Shown here one piece after another: positions 45,260-54,478 of a DNA stretch of 64,000 nucleotides. The stretch covers positions 1-64,000 of the forward strand of contig CAMAMB010000006.1 of the NCBI GenBank assembly GCA_945836755.1, written 5' to 3'. A program made the translations under genes and the position numbers. Every line of letters starts with the position of its first letter. Position 1 is the first letter of the stretch. The notes below the pieces were generated by a model. That model was not told where the DNA came from. It did no database searches and saw only the letters and a program-made list of their open reading frames with translations. Source of the stretch: an uncultured Bacteroidales bacterium (GTDB taxonomy: Bacteria > Bacteroidota > Bacteroidia > Bacteroidales > Bacteroidaceae).

Positions 45260-46444
45260 CTATTGCCTGGTCTCCCGCGCCCGCCCCCAAAGCGAGGCGC
45301 AGGCTGTCAGAAAGTAGATGCCTGCCTGTACCCACAGAAGTATCAGCGAGGGGCGAACATCCATTAGCGAAGCCCCCATATTGTTCATGGCGATAAAGGC
45401 ATTGATGCCAAACGTACTGGGCAAGATGTAGCCCACGGCCTTCCAGACTGGCGGAATAGCGCTTCCCGGCCATGAGATGCCTGAGATAAACAGGAATATC
45501 ACTGAGCTGAACACCACCAGTAGGATAACGGCCTCGCGATGGCGTACAAAGTAACTGATGGTGATGGCAAAGAAGATGGTTGCCAGTAGAAACGGTACGA
45601 ACAGGCATGCCATGTGTAGGGGGGAACTGAGCTGCACCAGACTAAAGAGATGGGGCACTACCCCACATACGTACACGCTCACAGGCAGATAGACCAGCAG
45701 CCACGCCATGCCCTTGACGGCTACAGCTGAGGCCAAGGCTGTGGGCGTCTTCACAAGCGGACGCAACAAACGATTGCGGCCTTTGTCCCTATCCGTTCCG
45801 GCCAAGATGCCAATACCGAGAAGGAGGGTCTGATGGAGAACGAGTATGAGCACCGCGGGTATGAGGAAGGTGGCAAAACCGGCCTGCGGATTAAAAAGCG
45901 AGACTTCCTCATAAGCTATGGGCTGCTGCGTCACACGGTCTTGCTCGTTGGTCGTACTCGGCATGCGCTCCACTTTGATACGAGCGTTGAGGTCGAGGCT
46001 TACATTGGTAGCGGCTGTCAGTATTGCCTTATAGTAGAGCATACCGCTGAGGTCGGCGTATGCGCCGATGCTGACCTGCTCTCCTCGGGCAAGGCTACGC
46101 GTAAAGTCTGTCGGCATATAGATGACCCCATACACCTTGCGTTCCCTCACAAGCGCCTTTGCTTCCGCCATGTCGGCGCAGTGGGCCACAATGTTGACAT
46201 CGGCGGTGGCATCTACCTTGCGTACAAACTCTCGGCTTAGCCCAGTACGGTTGTCATCCACCACTGCCACCGGCACTTCTCGCACTACCTCTTCGTTATA
46301 TATAAAGGAGTATAGCAAAGGGTATCCCAAGGGCACAAACACACAGAACATCAGCACGGCGGGGTCGCGGAAGATGCTCCGCAGCTCGTAGCTGAAGAGC
46401 CTGTTGATCAGATGGTAGCGGCGGGATTTATGATGGTTAGACAT
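45260..46444 (-). CDS. ABC-2 type permease (second permease of efflux operon)
   Basis: 394 residues from the ATG at 46444; the frame extends upstream but overlaps the previous gene. One N-terminal membrane helix is followed by a large periplasmic domain (about 45-185) and five C-terminal helices, the YbhR/YbhS-like ABC-2 layout. The segment ISGISWPGSAIPPVWKAVGYILPSTFGINAF is typical. It should form a heterodimeric channel with the preceding permease. No ATP-binding protein is encoded beside it. Substrate unknown. It is the last gene of the operon and ends at a strong terminator. Confidence 0.9.
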   Translation of the reverse strand: MSNHHKSRRYHLINRLFSYELRSIFRDPAVLMFCVFVPLGYPLLYSFIYNEEVVREVPVAVVDDNRTGLSREFVRKVDATADVNIVAHCADMAEAKALVRERKVYGVIYMPTDFTRSLARGEQVSIGAYADLSGMLYYKAILTAATNVSLDLNARIKVERMPSTTNEQDRVTQQPIAYEEVSLFNPQAGFATFLIPAVLILVLHQTLLLGIGILAGTDRDKGRNRLLRPLVKTPTALASAVAVKGMAWLLVYLPVSVYVCGVVPHLFSLVQLSSPLHMACLFVPFLLATIFFAITISYFVRHREAVILLVVFSSVIFLFISGISWPGSAIPPVWKAVGYILPSTFGINAFIAMNNMGASLMDVRPSLILLWVQAGIYFLTACASLWGRARETRQ

Positions 46445-46500
46445 GCGTTCTTTACTATTTGAGGATATAATCGAGAGGGGACTGGCAGTGACGGTCAAGG

Positions 46501-47652
46501 TTAAGCTACGTAGCAATAGCGTTCCAACACCGTTCTGAGACGTGGCAGACACAGCGGGAGAAGCAGGGCGAAACACAGCAGACATGCCACGTAGGGCCAG
46601 GCATTCAGCAAGGGGTATCCGTCAAGGGCTGAGTTCACATAGAGTATAAAGTAGTGGCGAAGGGGGAAGAACCACGTCAGACCTTGCAATACCGGGTGCA
46701 TGGCCATGACCGGAAACGACATGCCACAAATGCTGAATGAGAGCACGCCCCACAGCGAAGCTAAGGAGAGGCCAAGGCGCAACGTCGGAGCCATGGTGAA
46801 CAGAAAAACGCCCCACCCCATGCAGGCCAGCACATAGAGGCACATGACTATCCACATACTTAGAATACCCCCATGACACGGGAAACGCAGGTAGCCATAC
46901 AGCCACAGCACAATGACGGTGCCCACGAGCAGGAAGACAATGGCCTGAGGCAGCAGCTTCCCTAACACTGCATGGCTGATGTGGCCGCGGGCTGTACGCA
47001 ACAACTCTCCGGAAGTACCCCACTTCAACTCCGTGCCTAAGCTGTATATGGGTATCATGAAGAGGAAGATGCCAAACACGCCCGGCACGAGGCAGTTCGT
47101 CAGATAGACGTTGTAATTGATCCAGGGGTTGCCGGTAGCGTGCATGTCAATGACGATGGGCTGAAGGTAAGCCATGGCCATACGTTCGGTAGCGCCGTGG
47201 GCGTAAAGCACGGTACGTGCGGCTGCGCCGGAGGCCAGTTCCGACATCATGCGCATGTCTCGGTAGAGCAGCGAGCCTGCCACAAGATAGGAGTAGTTGG
47301 TGTAGAATGATACCGTGGGTACACGTTGTAGCTGTGCCTCCCGTGATGTGCCACGCGGGATGAGGTAATAGCCGTAGATCTCACCGCGCTGCATGGCCTT
47401 GCGTGCCTCCGTGGGATTGGCATAAGCTATGTGTGTAGCCGTCGACTGGAAGGCCGATAGGTTGCGCACGATGCTGCGCGAGGTGGAAGTATGATCCTCG
47501 TCCACCACACCTAATGGTAGCTGTTCGGGCAGCCCTTCGCCCATGAGGGTGGTAAAGAAGAGGGTGGCCATAAGGGGGAAGACCACCATACTCAGCCAGT
47601 AGAGGGGCTGGGTAGCCATGCGGCGAAGCTCACGCCTGATTACTTGTATCAT
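46501..47652 (-). CDS. ABC-2 type permease (first permease of efflux operon)
   Basis: 383 residues, the same architecture as its neighbour: a membrane helix at about 18-37 (PLYWLSMVVFPLMATLFFTTL), a periplasmic domain, and five C-terminal helices including GMSFPVMAMHPVLQGLTWFFPLRHYFILYV. The two permeases differ clearly in sequence, so this is an old pair and not a recent duplication. ATG at 47652, 90 bases behind the HlyD-like gene. It probably exports a drug, lipid or peptide across the inner membrane. Confidence 0.9.
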   Translation of the reverse strand: MIQVIRRELRRMATQPLYWLSMVVFPLMATLFFTTLMGEGLPEQLPLGVVDEDHTSTSRSIVRNLSAFQSTATHIAYANPTEARKAMQRGEIYGYYLIPRGTSREAQLQRVPTVSFYTNYSYLVAGSLLYRDMRMMSELASGAAARTVLYAHGATERMAMAYLQPIVIDMHATGNPWINYNVYLTNCLVPGVFGIFLFMIPIYSLGTELKWGTSGELLRTARGHISHAVLGKLLPQAIVFLLVGTVIVLWLYGYLRFPCHGGILSMWIVMCLYVLACMGWGVFLFTMAPTLRLGLSLASLWGVLSFSICGMSFPVMAMHPVLQGLTWFFPLRHYFILYVNSALDGYPLLNAWPYVACLLCFALLLPLCLPRLRTVLERYCYVA

Positions 47653-47742
47653 GTAGACTATCTGAATTAGGGGGAAGAACGAGAGACTGAACTCAGAGAG
47701 CCATCTCCTGGTATATGCCTTTCCGGCAGGCGTTGCGAGTTG

Positions 47743-48774
47743 CTACCTGCTGACCTCGAGCACACTCATGCCGGGACGCAGGCCGTCTACCGGTGTGACA
47801 AAGTGTGCACGCACTTCAAACGTACGACGGTCGTATTGTCCGGTAGTCTTGGTGGCCTTCCACACTGCATAGCTGCCGAGGTCGCGCAGCGCATACACCT
47901 TGAGTGTCACCTGCTTGTCGCCTAAGGCCGGCACTACTCCCTGGAAGGTGGCACCCACGGCGAAGCGCTTCAATAGGTCTTCGCGCACATTAAACGTCAC
48001 CCACTCTTTGTCTAAGCAGTCAATGTTCATGATGGGAGCGCCTGTACCTACGAGTTCTCCCACTTGGGGGAAAATCTCGGTCACTTCGCCGTCCATCGAG
48101 GCCGTAAGCACGGTCTCTTTCACGTAAGCATTCACTTCGTTGACCGCACCCTGGGCACGTTGCACCATGGCGGCGGCGGCCTGCTTCTCTTCCAGCTCGG
48201 CCCCATTGAGGGCCATGTCATACTGCGACTTGGCTGCGCGCTCTGTGCTTACGGCTGCGTCGTACTGTGCCTTGACCTCATCCAGCTTCTGAGCGGTCAT
48301 GACTCCCTGGTCGTGCAGACGCTTGACACGATGATACGATTTCTCGGCTATTTCCACACCGGCCTTGGACTTCTGCCACATGGCGAGTGCAGCGCTTATC
48401 TGTTCCTGCCGCGCCCCTTTAATGGCCTTGCGGTCTTGTGCTTCGGCGGCTGTACGTGCCGCCTCGGCCTGTTTCAGCTTGGCGGCCACATCCGGGGCTT
48501 CCAGCACGACGAGGGTATCGCCGGCCTTTACGTAGTCGCCCTCGTCTACGTAGTAGCGCAGAATGCGGGCAGGCACCTTGCTCGACACCCGGTAGTTTGT
48601 CACTTCTACCATGCCCTGTTGCGTGTCGGGCTCTTCACGGAAGGCATAAAGGCTACCGGTAATTACTAAAATGAGGACACCGCCCATGATAAGGAACGAT
48701 GGCAGAAAATTGGGCTTTGTGCGTTTCACTGTATGCGTAATTTGAATATATGTTACTATCGAAATGGGCTTCAC
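47743..48774 (-). CDS. HlyD-family membrane fusion protein
   Basis: 343 residues. One membrane helix (about 27-44), a split biotinyl/lipoyl-like domain (VSSKVPARILRYYVDEGDYVKAGDTLVVLE), a long alpha-helical hairpin rich in Ala, Lys and Glu (about 90-215), and a beta-barrel part (VGELVGTGAPIMNIDCLDKEWVTFNVRED). It bridges the inner-membrane permeases and the TolC channel. The start is GTG at 48774; a second GTG at 48729 is possible and would remove 15 residues. It follows the TolC-like gene by 69 bases. Confidence 0.92.
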   Translation of the reverse strand: MKPISIVTYIQITHTVKRTKPNFLPSFLIMGGVLILVITGSLYAFREEPDTQQGMVEVTNYRVSSKVPARILRYYVDEGDYVKAGDTLVVLEAPDVAAKLKQAEAARTAAEAQDRKAIKGARQEQISAALAMWQKSKAGVEIAEKSYHRVKRLHDQGVMTAQKLDEVKAQYDAAVSTERAAKSQYDMALNGAELEEKQAAAAMVQRAQGAVNEVNAYVKETVLTASMDGEVTEIFPQVGELVGTGAPIMNIDCLDKEWVTFNVREDLLKRFAVGATFQGVVPALGDKQVTLKVYALRDLGSYAVWKATKTTGQYDRRTFEVRAHFVTPVDGLRPGMSVLEVSR

Positions 48775-48843
48775 TCTAATGGCTCGTGAGGCCGGCCCTA
48801 TGCTTCGCCACTCGGCGTGGCCTCACCGGCTGACGGCCACGGC

Positions 48844-50376
48844 TTATGGGGCTGTGCCTTGTGCTTTGACAAAGACTGCGCGAGAGAGTTTGCAATCTAT
48901 CTGGGCATCTATCTTGTCGCTATGTGCCTGCAACCAGGCTGTGTGTGCGGCCAGCAGGTCTGAGGTCGTAATGACGCCTTCGCGATGGCCTAACGAAGCG
49001 GTGCGGAGATTCTCGTCGGCCTTCTCTAAGTGTTTAAGGCTGAGACGGTACTGCCTGTCGGCCTCTCCCACCCGCAGGGCCGACTGCTCCAGCTCGAGGC
49101 GGATGAGGTCTTTGGCATCTTCCTTCTTCAGTGAGGCTACCGCGGCCTCGGCCTTTGCGGCTCTCACTTTATAGCGCCCTTCGCCCCAGTTCCAGAGGGG
49201 CATTTTGAGGGTGACGCCTACGGCCCAAGTGCCGTCAAACTTACGTTCAAAGCCGTTGAGCACATTGGGGTTGCTCACCATATAGCCTCCCAACAGGGCT
49301 AACTGCGGCAGAAAGGCAGAGCGGGCTATCTGCACTTTGTCGCGGTATATGTCTTCGGCCTTGCCAAGCTGTATCATCTCCGGTCGCCATGCCCAGGCAG
49401 ACGCCACGTCGGGGCGGACGTCTTCGGCGCTCACCGGCAAATCGTCTGTCTGCTCGTCAACCAGCTGCACCGAAGCATCGAGGGGCAGACCACAGAGTTT
49501 GCAGAGCAGCATCCGCGAGAGCTGAAGTCCATCGTCCACCTTGGCCAAGGTCATCTCTGCCTCGTTCAGCTTGACACTCACCGAGAGCTCATCGCTCCGT
49601 GTGGCCACGCCTTCCGCTACCATCTTTACCACATCGCTGTCCACATGGGCCAGCATGTCGCGGTAGCTGGTAGCAAGACGCTGCTTATGGCGTAGCGATA
49701 CCACCTGCCAATATGCCTGTTCCACTTCTAAGCGAAGCGAATGTTCGGTGCCGCGGAGTTGTTCCTCAGCAAGACTCTGCTGGGCTCGGGTAATGCGGTC
49801 GAAAGCCCGTATCTTTCCGCCCATGTAGAGGGGCTGGGTAAGGAGAACGGCCGCGGCGGTGATGTTGCGTGTATCGGTGCGGAAGGCATCGGTTATCTTA
49901 TGGCCGAGGGCGTTGCCTTGGGTCTGCAATTGGCCCAAGGGGCCTTGAAGACTTTGGGCCAGGGAGGCCAGTTCGGGATGGGCGGCCACTATCTGCTGCA
50001 TACGGCCGGTAAGGCCTCCCGCCAACGAGGAGCCCATATTGTTGAGTGCCCCACGCTGAGAGGATGAGAGCAACTGCATCTGGTCGCCTGTGTGCATGTA
50101 GCCGCCTACCAGCTGAATCTTGGGCAAATAGTTGGTGCGGGCGGCCTGTTGCTCATAGCCTGCCTTGGCCACCATCTGTCGGCCTATCATCAGTTGCTTG
50201 TTGCGGGCTGCAGCCAGCTGCTGGCAGCTGTCAAGGCTCAGACGGTACTGCGCGGCCTCGATTGCCTGGGGCGACTGCGCTTCGGCCGGTTGCTGAGCGG
50301 TCGAAAGCCACAGGCCGACGCATACCACACGGAAGCAGGAGCTTAGCAGAAACTTCGTCACTAAATTTGTCGTCAT
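48844..50376 (-). CDS. TolC-family outer membrane efflux protein
   Basis: 510 residues. A signal peptide covers about 1-33 (cut after A-E-A). The TolC double repeat of long helices and beta-strands is recognisable (YRLSLDSCQQLAAARNKQLM at the start, LTQPLYMGGKIRAFDRI before the first strand, LKMPLWNWGEGRYKVRAAKAEA before the second). It forms the outer-membrane exit duct. First gene of the efflux operon, with a TACTTTTG element about 55 bases upstream. ATG at 50376. Confidence 0.94.
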   Translation of the reverse strand: MTTNLVTKFLLSSCFRVVCVGLWLSTAQQPAEAQSPQAIEAAQYRLSLDSCQQLAAARNKQLMIGRQMVAKAGYEQQAARTNYLPKIQLVGGYMHTGDQMQLLSSSQRGALNNMGSSLAGGLTGRMQQIVAAHPELASLAQSLQGPLGQLQTQGNALGHKITDAFRTDTRNITAAAVLLTQPLYMGGKIRAFDRITRAQQSLAEEQLRGTEHSLRLEVEQAYWQVVSLRHKQRLATSYRDMLAHVDSDVVKMVAEGVATRSDELSVSVKLNEAEMTLAKVDDGLQLSRMLLCKLCGLPLDASVQLVDEQTDDLPVSAEDVRPDVASAWAWRPEMIQLGKAEDIYRDKVQIARSAFLPQLALLGGYMVSNPNVLNGFERKFDGTWAVGVTLKMPLWNWGEGRYKVRAAKAEAAVASLKKEDAKDLIRLELEQSALRVGEADRQYRLSLKHLEKADENLRTASLGHREGVITTSDLLAAHTAWLQAHSDKIDAQIDCKLSRAVFVKAQGTAP

Positions 50377-50427
50377 ATATATACATAATAGGTGAACACG
50401 GGTTGCTTCTCAGAGGCAACGCAGGGG

Positions 50428-50435
50428 CAAAAGTA
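50428..50435 (-). promoter_or_regulatory. Promoter -7 element of the efflux operon
   Basis: TACTTTTG on the minus strand, a TAnnTTTG match; no clear -33 box. The leader before the TolC-like gene is about 45 bases. Confidence 0.55.
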
Positions 50436-50668
50436 GACATTTATCCTTGGTCGTGAAGACACGGCTAACCTACAAACTCCATTTGGGACAAACAAACCGA
50501 AAAAGCACGCCCTCCGGAGCCCGGGCAGGCAGAGTGGATAGCTCGGCGCATACGTTGAAGAGAACTGTCGGAGGACTGCCATATCAGTTCTGCTCCATGA
50601 CGCTGTCACAGGTTGGCGCGCCGTCATCACTGCAGAGCACTTTCCCGTTTCTCGAAAGCTTCCCATCA

Positions 50669-50757
50669 AGTGGTTTCGGCCGACGCCACATCTGTTTTCG
50701 GCCAGAACCATATCTGTTTTCGGCCGACGCCACATCTGTTTCCGGCCGAAAACCACT
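50669..50757. repeat. 22-bp tandem repeat enclosed by inverted repeats
   Basis: Three 22-base units, 50674-50695, 50696-50717 and 50718-50739. The first and third are identical (core CGGCCGACGCCACATCTG); the second differs at about five positions. A partial fourth unit follows. The array is bracketed by AGTGGTTTCGGCCG (50669-50682) and its near-complement CGGCCGAAAACCACT (50743-50757). It looks like a small palindromic intergenic repeat element and shares TTCGGCCGACG with 34440-34450. Confidence 0.7.
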
Positions 50758-50885
50758 GACGGAGATGGTTGCCGCCACGGCAGAGATGATTTCAGACATG
50801 GCGCTGTGCCCTCGCCGGACGGCGATTGCCCGCCTCGTCAAGCGATAATACACGCCTCGGGGGACGAAGCCAAAGGGAATTTTTA

Positions 50886-50893
50886 TATATTTG
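50886..50893 (+). promoter_or_regulatory. Promoter -7 element of tex
   Basis: TATATTTG matches TAnnTTTG, about 79 bases before the tex start. No -33 TTTG is found. Confidence 0.5.
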
Positions 50894-50971
50894 CTGCACC
50901 GTTTCCCCCACCCCACCTTGCGGGAGGACATCCTGCATGCAGCCTCCCCGTAGCCCTACATCCTCATTACC

Positions 50972-53089
50972 ATGCACAAAGCCGAGATCATTGCCCGTCT
51001 TCTCAATCTGCGACCTCAGCAGGTGGAAAACACCATCCGCCTACTCGACGCCGGAGCCACCGTTCCGTTTATCAGCCGCTACCGCAAGGAAGCCACGGGC
51101 GGACTGACCGACGTGGAGGTGGACGCGGTGAGCCGGAAGAACGAGTGGGCCGAAAACCTCATACACCGCCGTGAGTTCATCACGGAAGCCATCGAGGCGG
51201 CGGGCAGTCTGACCGACGAACTGAAACAACGCCTGGCCGACTGTTGGGACGAGCAGGTGCTCGAAGACATCTACCTCCCCTTCAAGCCCAAGCGCCACAC
51301 CCGCGCTGCCAAAGCCCGTGCCCGAGGCCTCGAGCCCTTGGCCGACCTGCTGCTCCACCGGCCGCAGTGTAACCCCGAGGCAGAGGCGCGACGCTTCATC
51401 CACGACGATGTGGCCGACGAAGCAGAGGCCCTGCAAGGGGCACGCGACATCATAGCTGAACGAGTTAACGAAGACGAGCGTGTAAGGGCCACGTTACGTC
51501 AAACCTACAAACTGACGGCCAAGGTGTGCTGCAAAGTGGTGAAAGGCAAGGAGGCGGAAGCTGCCAAATACAGGGACTACTTCGACTGGAGCGAACCGCT
51601 ACGACGCTGTACCTCACACCGAATGCTGGCCATGCGCCGCGGAGAAGCTGAGGGACTGCTCAGACTGAGCATTCTGCCTGGCGACGAGACCGATGCCCTG
51701 CGACGGCTTGCGCGCTTCTACCTCCACCATGATGGCGCGGCAGCCCGCCAGATTGAAATGGCCCTCAACGATGCCTACAAGCGCCTGCTACGTCCATCCA
51801 TAGAGACGGAGTTTGCAGCGCAGAGCAAGCAGCAGGCTGACAACGAGGCCATCCAAGTCTTTGCCACCAATCTGCGTCAGCTGCTACTTGCCCCACCGCT
51901 CGGTCCGAAGCACATCATGGGCATTGACCCGGGTTTCCGCACCGGCTGCAAAGTGGTCTGCCTCGATGCGCAAGGCAACCTGCTGCATCACGAAGCCATC
52001 TTCCCGCATCCGCCCCGCAACGAGTACGCCCGTGCAGGCTTCCGCCTCAAACAGCTTGTAGAGGACTACGGAGTGGAAGCCATTGCCATAGGTGCCGGCA
52101 CAGCCGGCCGTGAGACCGAAGAGCTGGTGCAGGCCCTCCATCTGCAAGGCGTCGACACGTTTTTAGTGAGCGAAGACGGAGCCTCCGTATACTCCGCCTC
52201 GGCCATAGGTCGCGAAGAGTTTCCGGATGAGGACGTAACGGTGCGCGGTGCAGTGAGCATAGGCCGCCGCCTGGCCGACCCGCTCTCGGAATTAGTCAAG
52301 ATTGACGCCCGCAGCATCGGTGTGGGCCAATATCAGCACGACGTCGACCAGGCAGCCCTGCGCCGCTCGCTTGACACCACAGTCGAGGCATGCGTCAATA
52401 CCGTGGGCGTCAACCTCAACACCGCTTCAAAACATCTGCTCACCTATGTCAGCGGTCTGGGTGAGGCGCTGGCCCGCAGCATCGTAGGCTACCGGACAGA
52501 GCATGGCCCTTTCCGTGCACGCAAAGACTTACTCAAAGTGCCACGACTGGGCGCCAAGGCCTATGAACAGTGTGCCGGCTTCCTGCGCATACCGGGGGCC
52601 GACAACCCGTTAGACAACACAGCCGTCCATCCCGAGCGCTATGCCCTCGTCGAACGTATGGCTGAAGAGGCGGGCTGCGATGTGGCCACCCTCATAGCCT
52701 CGCCCGAACGCCGTCAAGGCATCCGGCTCCAGGCATACTGCACCGACGAGATAGGCATGCCCACCCTGACCGACATCATGAACGAGTTAGACAAACCGGG
52801 ACGCGACCCACGCGGAAAGGCCAAGGTCTTCAGCTTCGATCCACGCCTGCACAGCCTGGACGACCTGGACGTAGGTATGGAGGTGCCGGGCGTAGTGACC
52901 AACATCACCAAGTTCGGCTGTTTTGTCGATATGGGCATTAAGGTGAAGGGGCTTGTCCACGTCTCCCAAATGGCCAACCATTACGTCAAAGACCCTACCG
53001 CCCTTGTCCACATACAGCAGCAAGTCATGGTCCGTATCTTGGACATTGACGAAGAACGTGGTCGCGTAAGTCTCAAACTGCTGCACTGA
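50972..53089 (+). CDS. tex: Tex-family RNA-binding transcription accessory protein
   Basis: 705 residues. The helical N-terminal domain contains ATVPFISRYRKEATGGLTDVEV. A YqgF/RuvC-like domain follows (IMGIDPGFRTGCKVVCLDAQGNLL, AIGAGTAGRETEELV), then helix-hairpin-helix motifs (SIGVGQYQHDVDQ, NTASKHLLTYVSGLGEALARSIV). The C-terminal S1 RNA-binding domain reads VGMEVPGVVTNITKFGCFVDMGIKVKGLVHVSQM. The order and length match Tex/YhgF. Tex binds nucleic acid and affects transcription and translation fidelity. ATG at 50972. First gene of a run with tadA, yraN, the YjbR-like gene and birA. Confidence 0.95.
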   Translation: MHKAEIIARLLNLRPQQVENTIRLLDAGATVPFISRYRKEATGGLTDVEVDAVSRKNEWAENLIHRREFITEAIEAAGSLTDELKQRLADCWDEQVLEDIYLPFKPKRHTRAAKARARGLEPLADLLLHRPQCNPEAEARRFIHDDVADEAEALQGARDIIAERVNEDERVRATLRQTYKLTAKVCCKVVKGKEAEAAKYRDYFDWSEPLRRCTSHRMLAMRRGEAEGLLRLSILPGDETDALRRLARFYLHHDGAAARQIEMALNDAYKRLLRPSIETEFAAQSKQQADNEAIQVFATNLRQLLLAPPLGPKHIMGIDPGFRTGCKVVCLDAQGNLLHHEAIFPHPPRNEYARAGFRLKQLVEDYGVEAIAIGAGTAGRETEELVQALHLQGVDTFLVSEDGASVYSASAIGREEFPDEDVTVRGAVSIGRRLADPLSELVKIDARSIGVGQYQHDVDQAALRRSLDTTVEACVNTVGVNLNTASKHLLTYVSGLGEALARSIVGYRTEHGPFRARKDLLKVPRLGAKAYEQCAGFLRIPGADNPLDNTAVHPERYALVERMAEEAGCDVATLIASPERRQGIRLQAYCTDEIGMPTLTDIMNELDKPGRDPRGKAKVFSFDPRLHSLDDLDVGMEVPGVVTNITKFGCFVDMGIKVKGLVHVSQMANHYVKDPTALVHIQQQVMVRILDIDEERGRVSLKLLH

Positions 53090-53168
53090 CTGCGCTGAGC
53101 GGCCCCGCCCCACCCCCTCACTTCACCTTATCGGCAGCCCGCCTGCCACCCCATTCTCCACCTATCGC

Positions 53169-53600
53169 ATGACCGACGAATACTACATGGGCAAGGCCCT
53201 TGAAGAGGCTCGCGAAGCCGCACGACGCGACGAAGTACCCATCGGCGCCGTAGTAGTGGTGCGCGACCGCATCATCGCACGCGCCCACAACCTGACCGAA
53301 ACGCTGAACGACGTGACGGCTCACGCTGAGATGCAAGCCATCACCGCGGCTGCCAACCATCTGGGCGGTAAGTACCTTGACCAATGTACCCTCTACGTCA
53401 CCGTAGAACCGTGCACCATGTGTGCCGGGGCCTTAGGCTGGGCACAGATAAGCCGCATAGTCTACGGCGCCCCTGACCCTAAACGCGGCTACTCGCTTAT
53501 TGCTCCGCACGCCCTCCACCCTCGTACGGAGGTGACCGGGGGAGTGCTACAAGAAGAATGTGCCCGCCTCGTGCAAGAGTTCTTTAGACGCAAGCGATAA
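53169..53600 (+). CDS. tadA: tRNA-specific adenosine deaminase
   Basis: 143 residues. The zinc/catalytic motif HAEMQAI contains His52 and Glu54, and PCTMCAGA holds Cys82 and Cys85. The N-terminus (YYMGKALEEAREAARRDEVPIGAVVV) and the segment VYGAPDPKRGY are typical of TadA. It converts adenosine 34 of tRNA-Arg to inosine. ATG at 53169, 80 bases after tex. A guanine or cytosine deaminase of the same family is less likely because of the TadA-like length and C-terminus. Confidence 0.92.
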   Translation: MTDEYYMGKALEEAREAARRDEVPIGAVVVVRDRIIARAHNLTETLNDVTAHAEMQAITAAANHLGGKYLDQCTLYVTVEPCTMCAGALGWAQISRIVYGAPDPKRGYSLIAPHALHPRTEVTGGVLQEECARLVQEFFRRKR

Positions 53601-53647
53601 CTGAACCGCCTCCCCCCACGCACTTCTCCCATTCCACCCACGACAGC

Positions 53648-54052
53648 ATGGCACTACACAACGACCTGGGACACTACGGCGAACTCTTAGCCTGCAACTA
53701 CCTCATGGAGAAAGGCTATACCATCCTGGCACGTAACCTGATAAACGATCACGCGCCGGAGCTGGACATTGTGGCAGAGTACCACGGCCTCGTCGTCTTC
53801 GTAGAAGTGAAGACCCGCGCCTACGAGGATCGGAGCACCGGCCTTGCCGCCGTTGACCGGGATAAGCAACGACGCATAGTGGCAGCAGCCGAGAGATTTC
53901 TGCACGAAGGGTACCGCGACGCTCCGGTACGCTTCGACGTCATTACGATAGTAGGCACAAAAGACCCCTACACCCTCACCCACTACCGCCATGCCTTCAC
54001 CGCGGAGGAAGTACAGGCACACTTCTCGTACAAAGGGGCAATCTGTCGTTAA
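53648..54052 (+). CDS. yraN: YraN/UPF0102-family nuclease-like protein
   Basis: 134 residues. It has the family motifs LGHYGELLACNYLMEKGYTILARN, then the endonuclease-like core ELDIVAEYHGLVVFVEVKTR (E-D-ExK arrangement) and RRIVAAAERFL. The fold is that of Holliday-junction-resolvase-like nucleases, but the cellular role is not settled. ATG at 53648, 48 bases after tadA. Confidence 0.9.
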   Translation: MALHNDLGHYGELLACNYLMEKGYTILARNLINDHAPELDIVAEYHGLVVFVEVKTRAYEDRSTGLAAVDRDKQRRIVAAAERFLHEGYRDAPVRFDVITIVGTKDPYTLTHYRHAFTAEEVQAHFSYKGAICR

Positions 54053-54094
54053 TGGCAACCCCGTTCCTCCTCCTCCCTCCTCACCTCTATCTCC

Positions 54095-54478
54095 ATGGAC
54101 ATTGAAACCATTCACAACTACTGCATGAGCAAGCCCCTGGCCACCGAGGACTCCACCTTCGGCGACGACTGTCTCCTGCTACGTGTGTACAACCGCATCT
54201 TTGCCTTCCTCGACTTCGAGAAACCCAATCTCGTGGTGCTGAAATGCGACCCGGACTACGCCATCACCCTGCGCGACGAGTATCAAGGCATTGCAGGGGC
54301 CTTCCACTGGAACAAAAAATACTGGAACGAGGTGCACTTCGACGCCGATGTACCCGACGACCTTATTTACCGCTTGGTAGACCACTCGCTGAGCGAGGTG
54401 CTGAAGAAGTTGCCCAAGCGCACCCGGACCGAATATGCACAGCTGCTTGAAGCGGCACAGTCTCAGACGATCCTATGA
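54095..54478 (+). CDS. MmcQ/YjbR-family protein
   Basis: 127 residues. The CyaY-like fold of this family is indicated by YCMSKPLATEDSTFGDDCLLLRVYNRIFAFL, LVVLKCDPDYAITLRDEYQGIAGAFHWNKKYWNEVHF and a C-terminal helix. Members are thought to bind DNA or act as small regulators; the function is not established. Its TGA stop overlaps the birA ATG (ATGA), so the two are translationally coupled. Confidence 0.88.
   Translation: MDIETIHNYCMSKPLATEDSTFGDDCLLLRVYNRIFAFLDFEKPNLVVLKCDPDYAITLRDEYQGIAGAFHWNKKYWNEVHFDADVPDDLIYRLVDHSLSEVLKKLPKRTRTEYAQLLEAAQSQTIL

Larger units (their letters stand above)
50377..50971. other. Divergent non-coding region between the efflux operon and tex
   Basis: 595 bases with no credible gene. 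It contains the efflux-operon promoter (50428-50435), a tandem/inverted repeat element (50669-50757) and the tex promoter element (50886-50893). Several frames of about 130 codons exist here but translate the repeat and have no family resemblance. Confidence 0.6.

Noticed and set aside
50674-50739. CRISPR array
   Set aside because: The 22-bp units are directly adjacent without spacers, and no cas genes are present.
50373-50931. Frames of about 115-130 codons in the efflux/tex gap
   Set aside because: They consist largely of the translated 22-bp repeat and promoter DNA.
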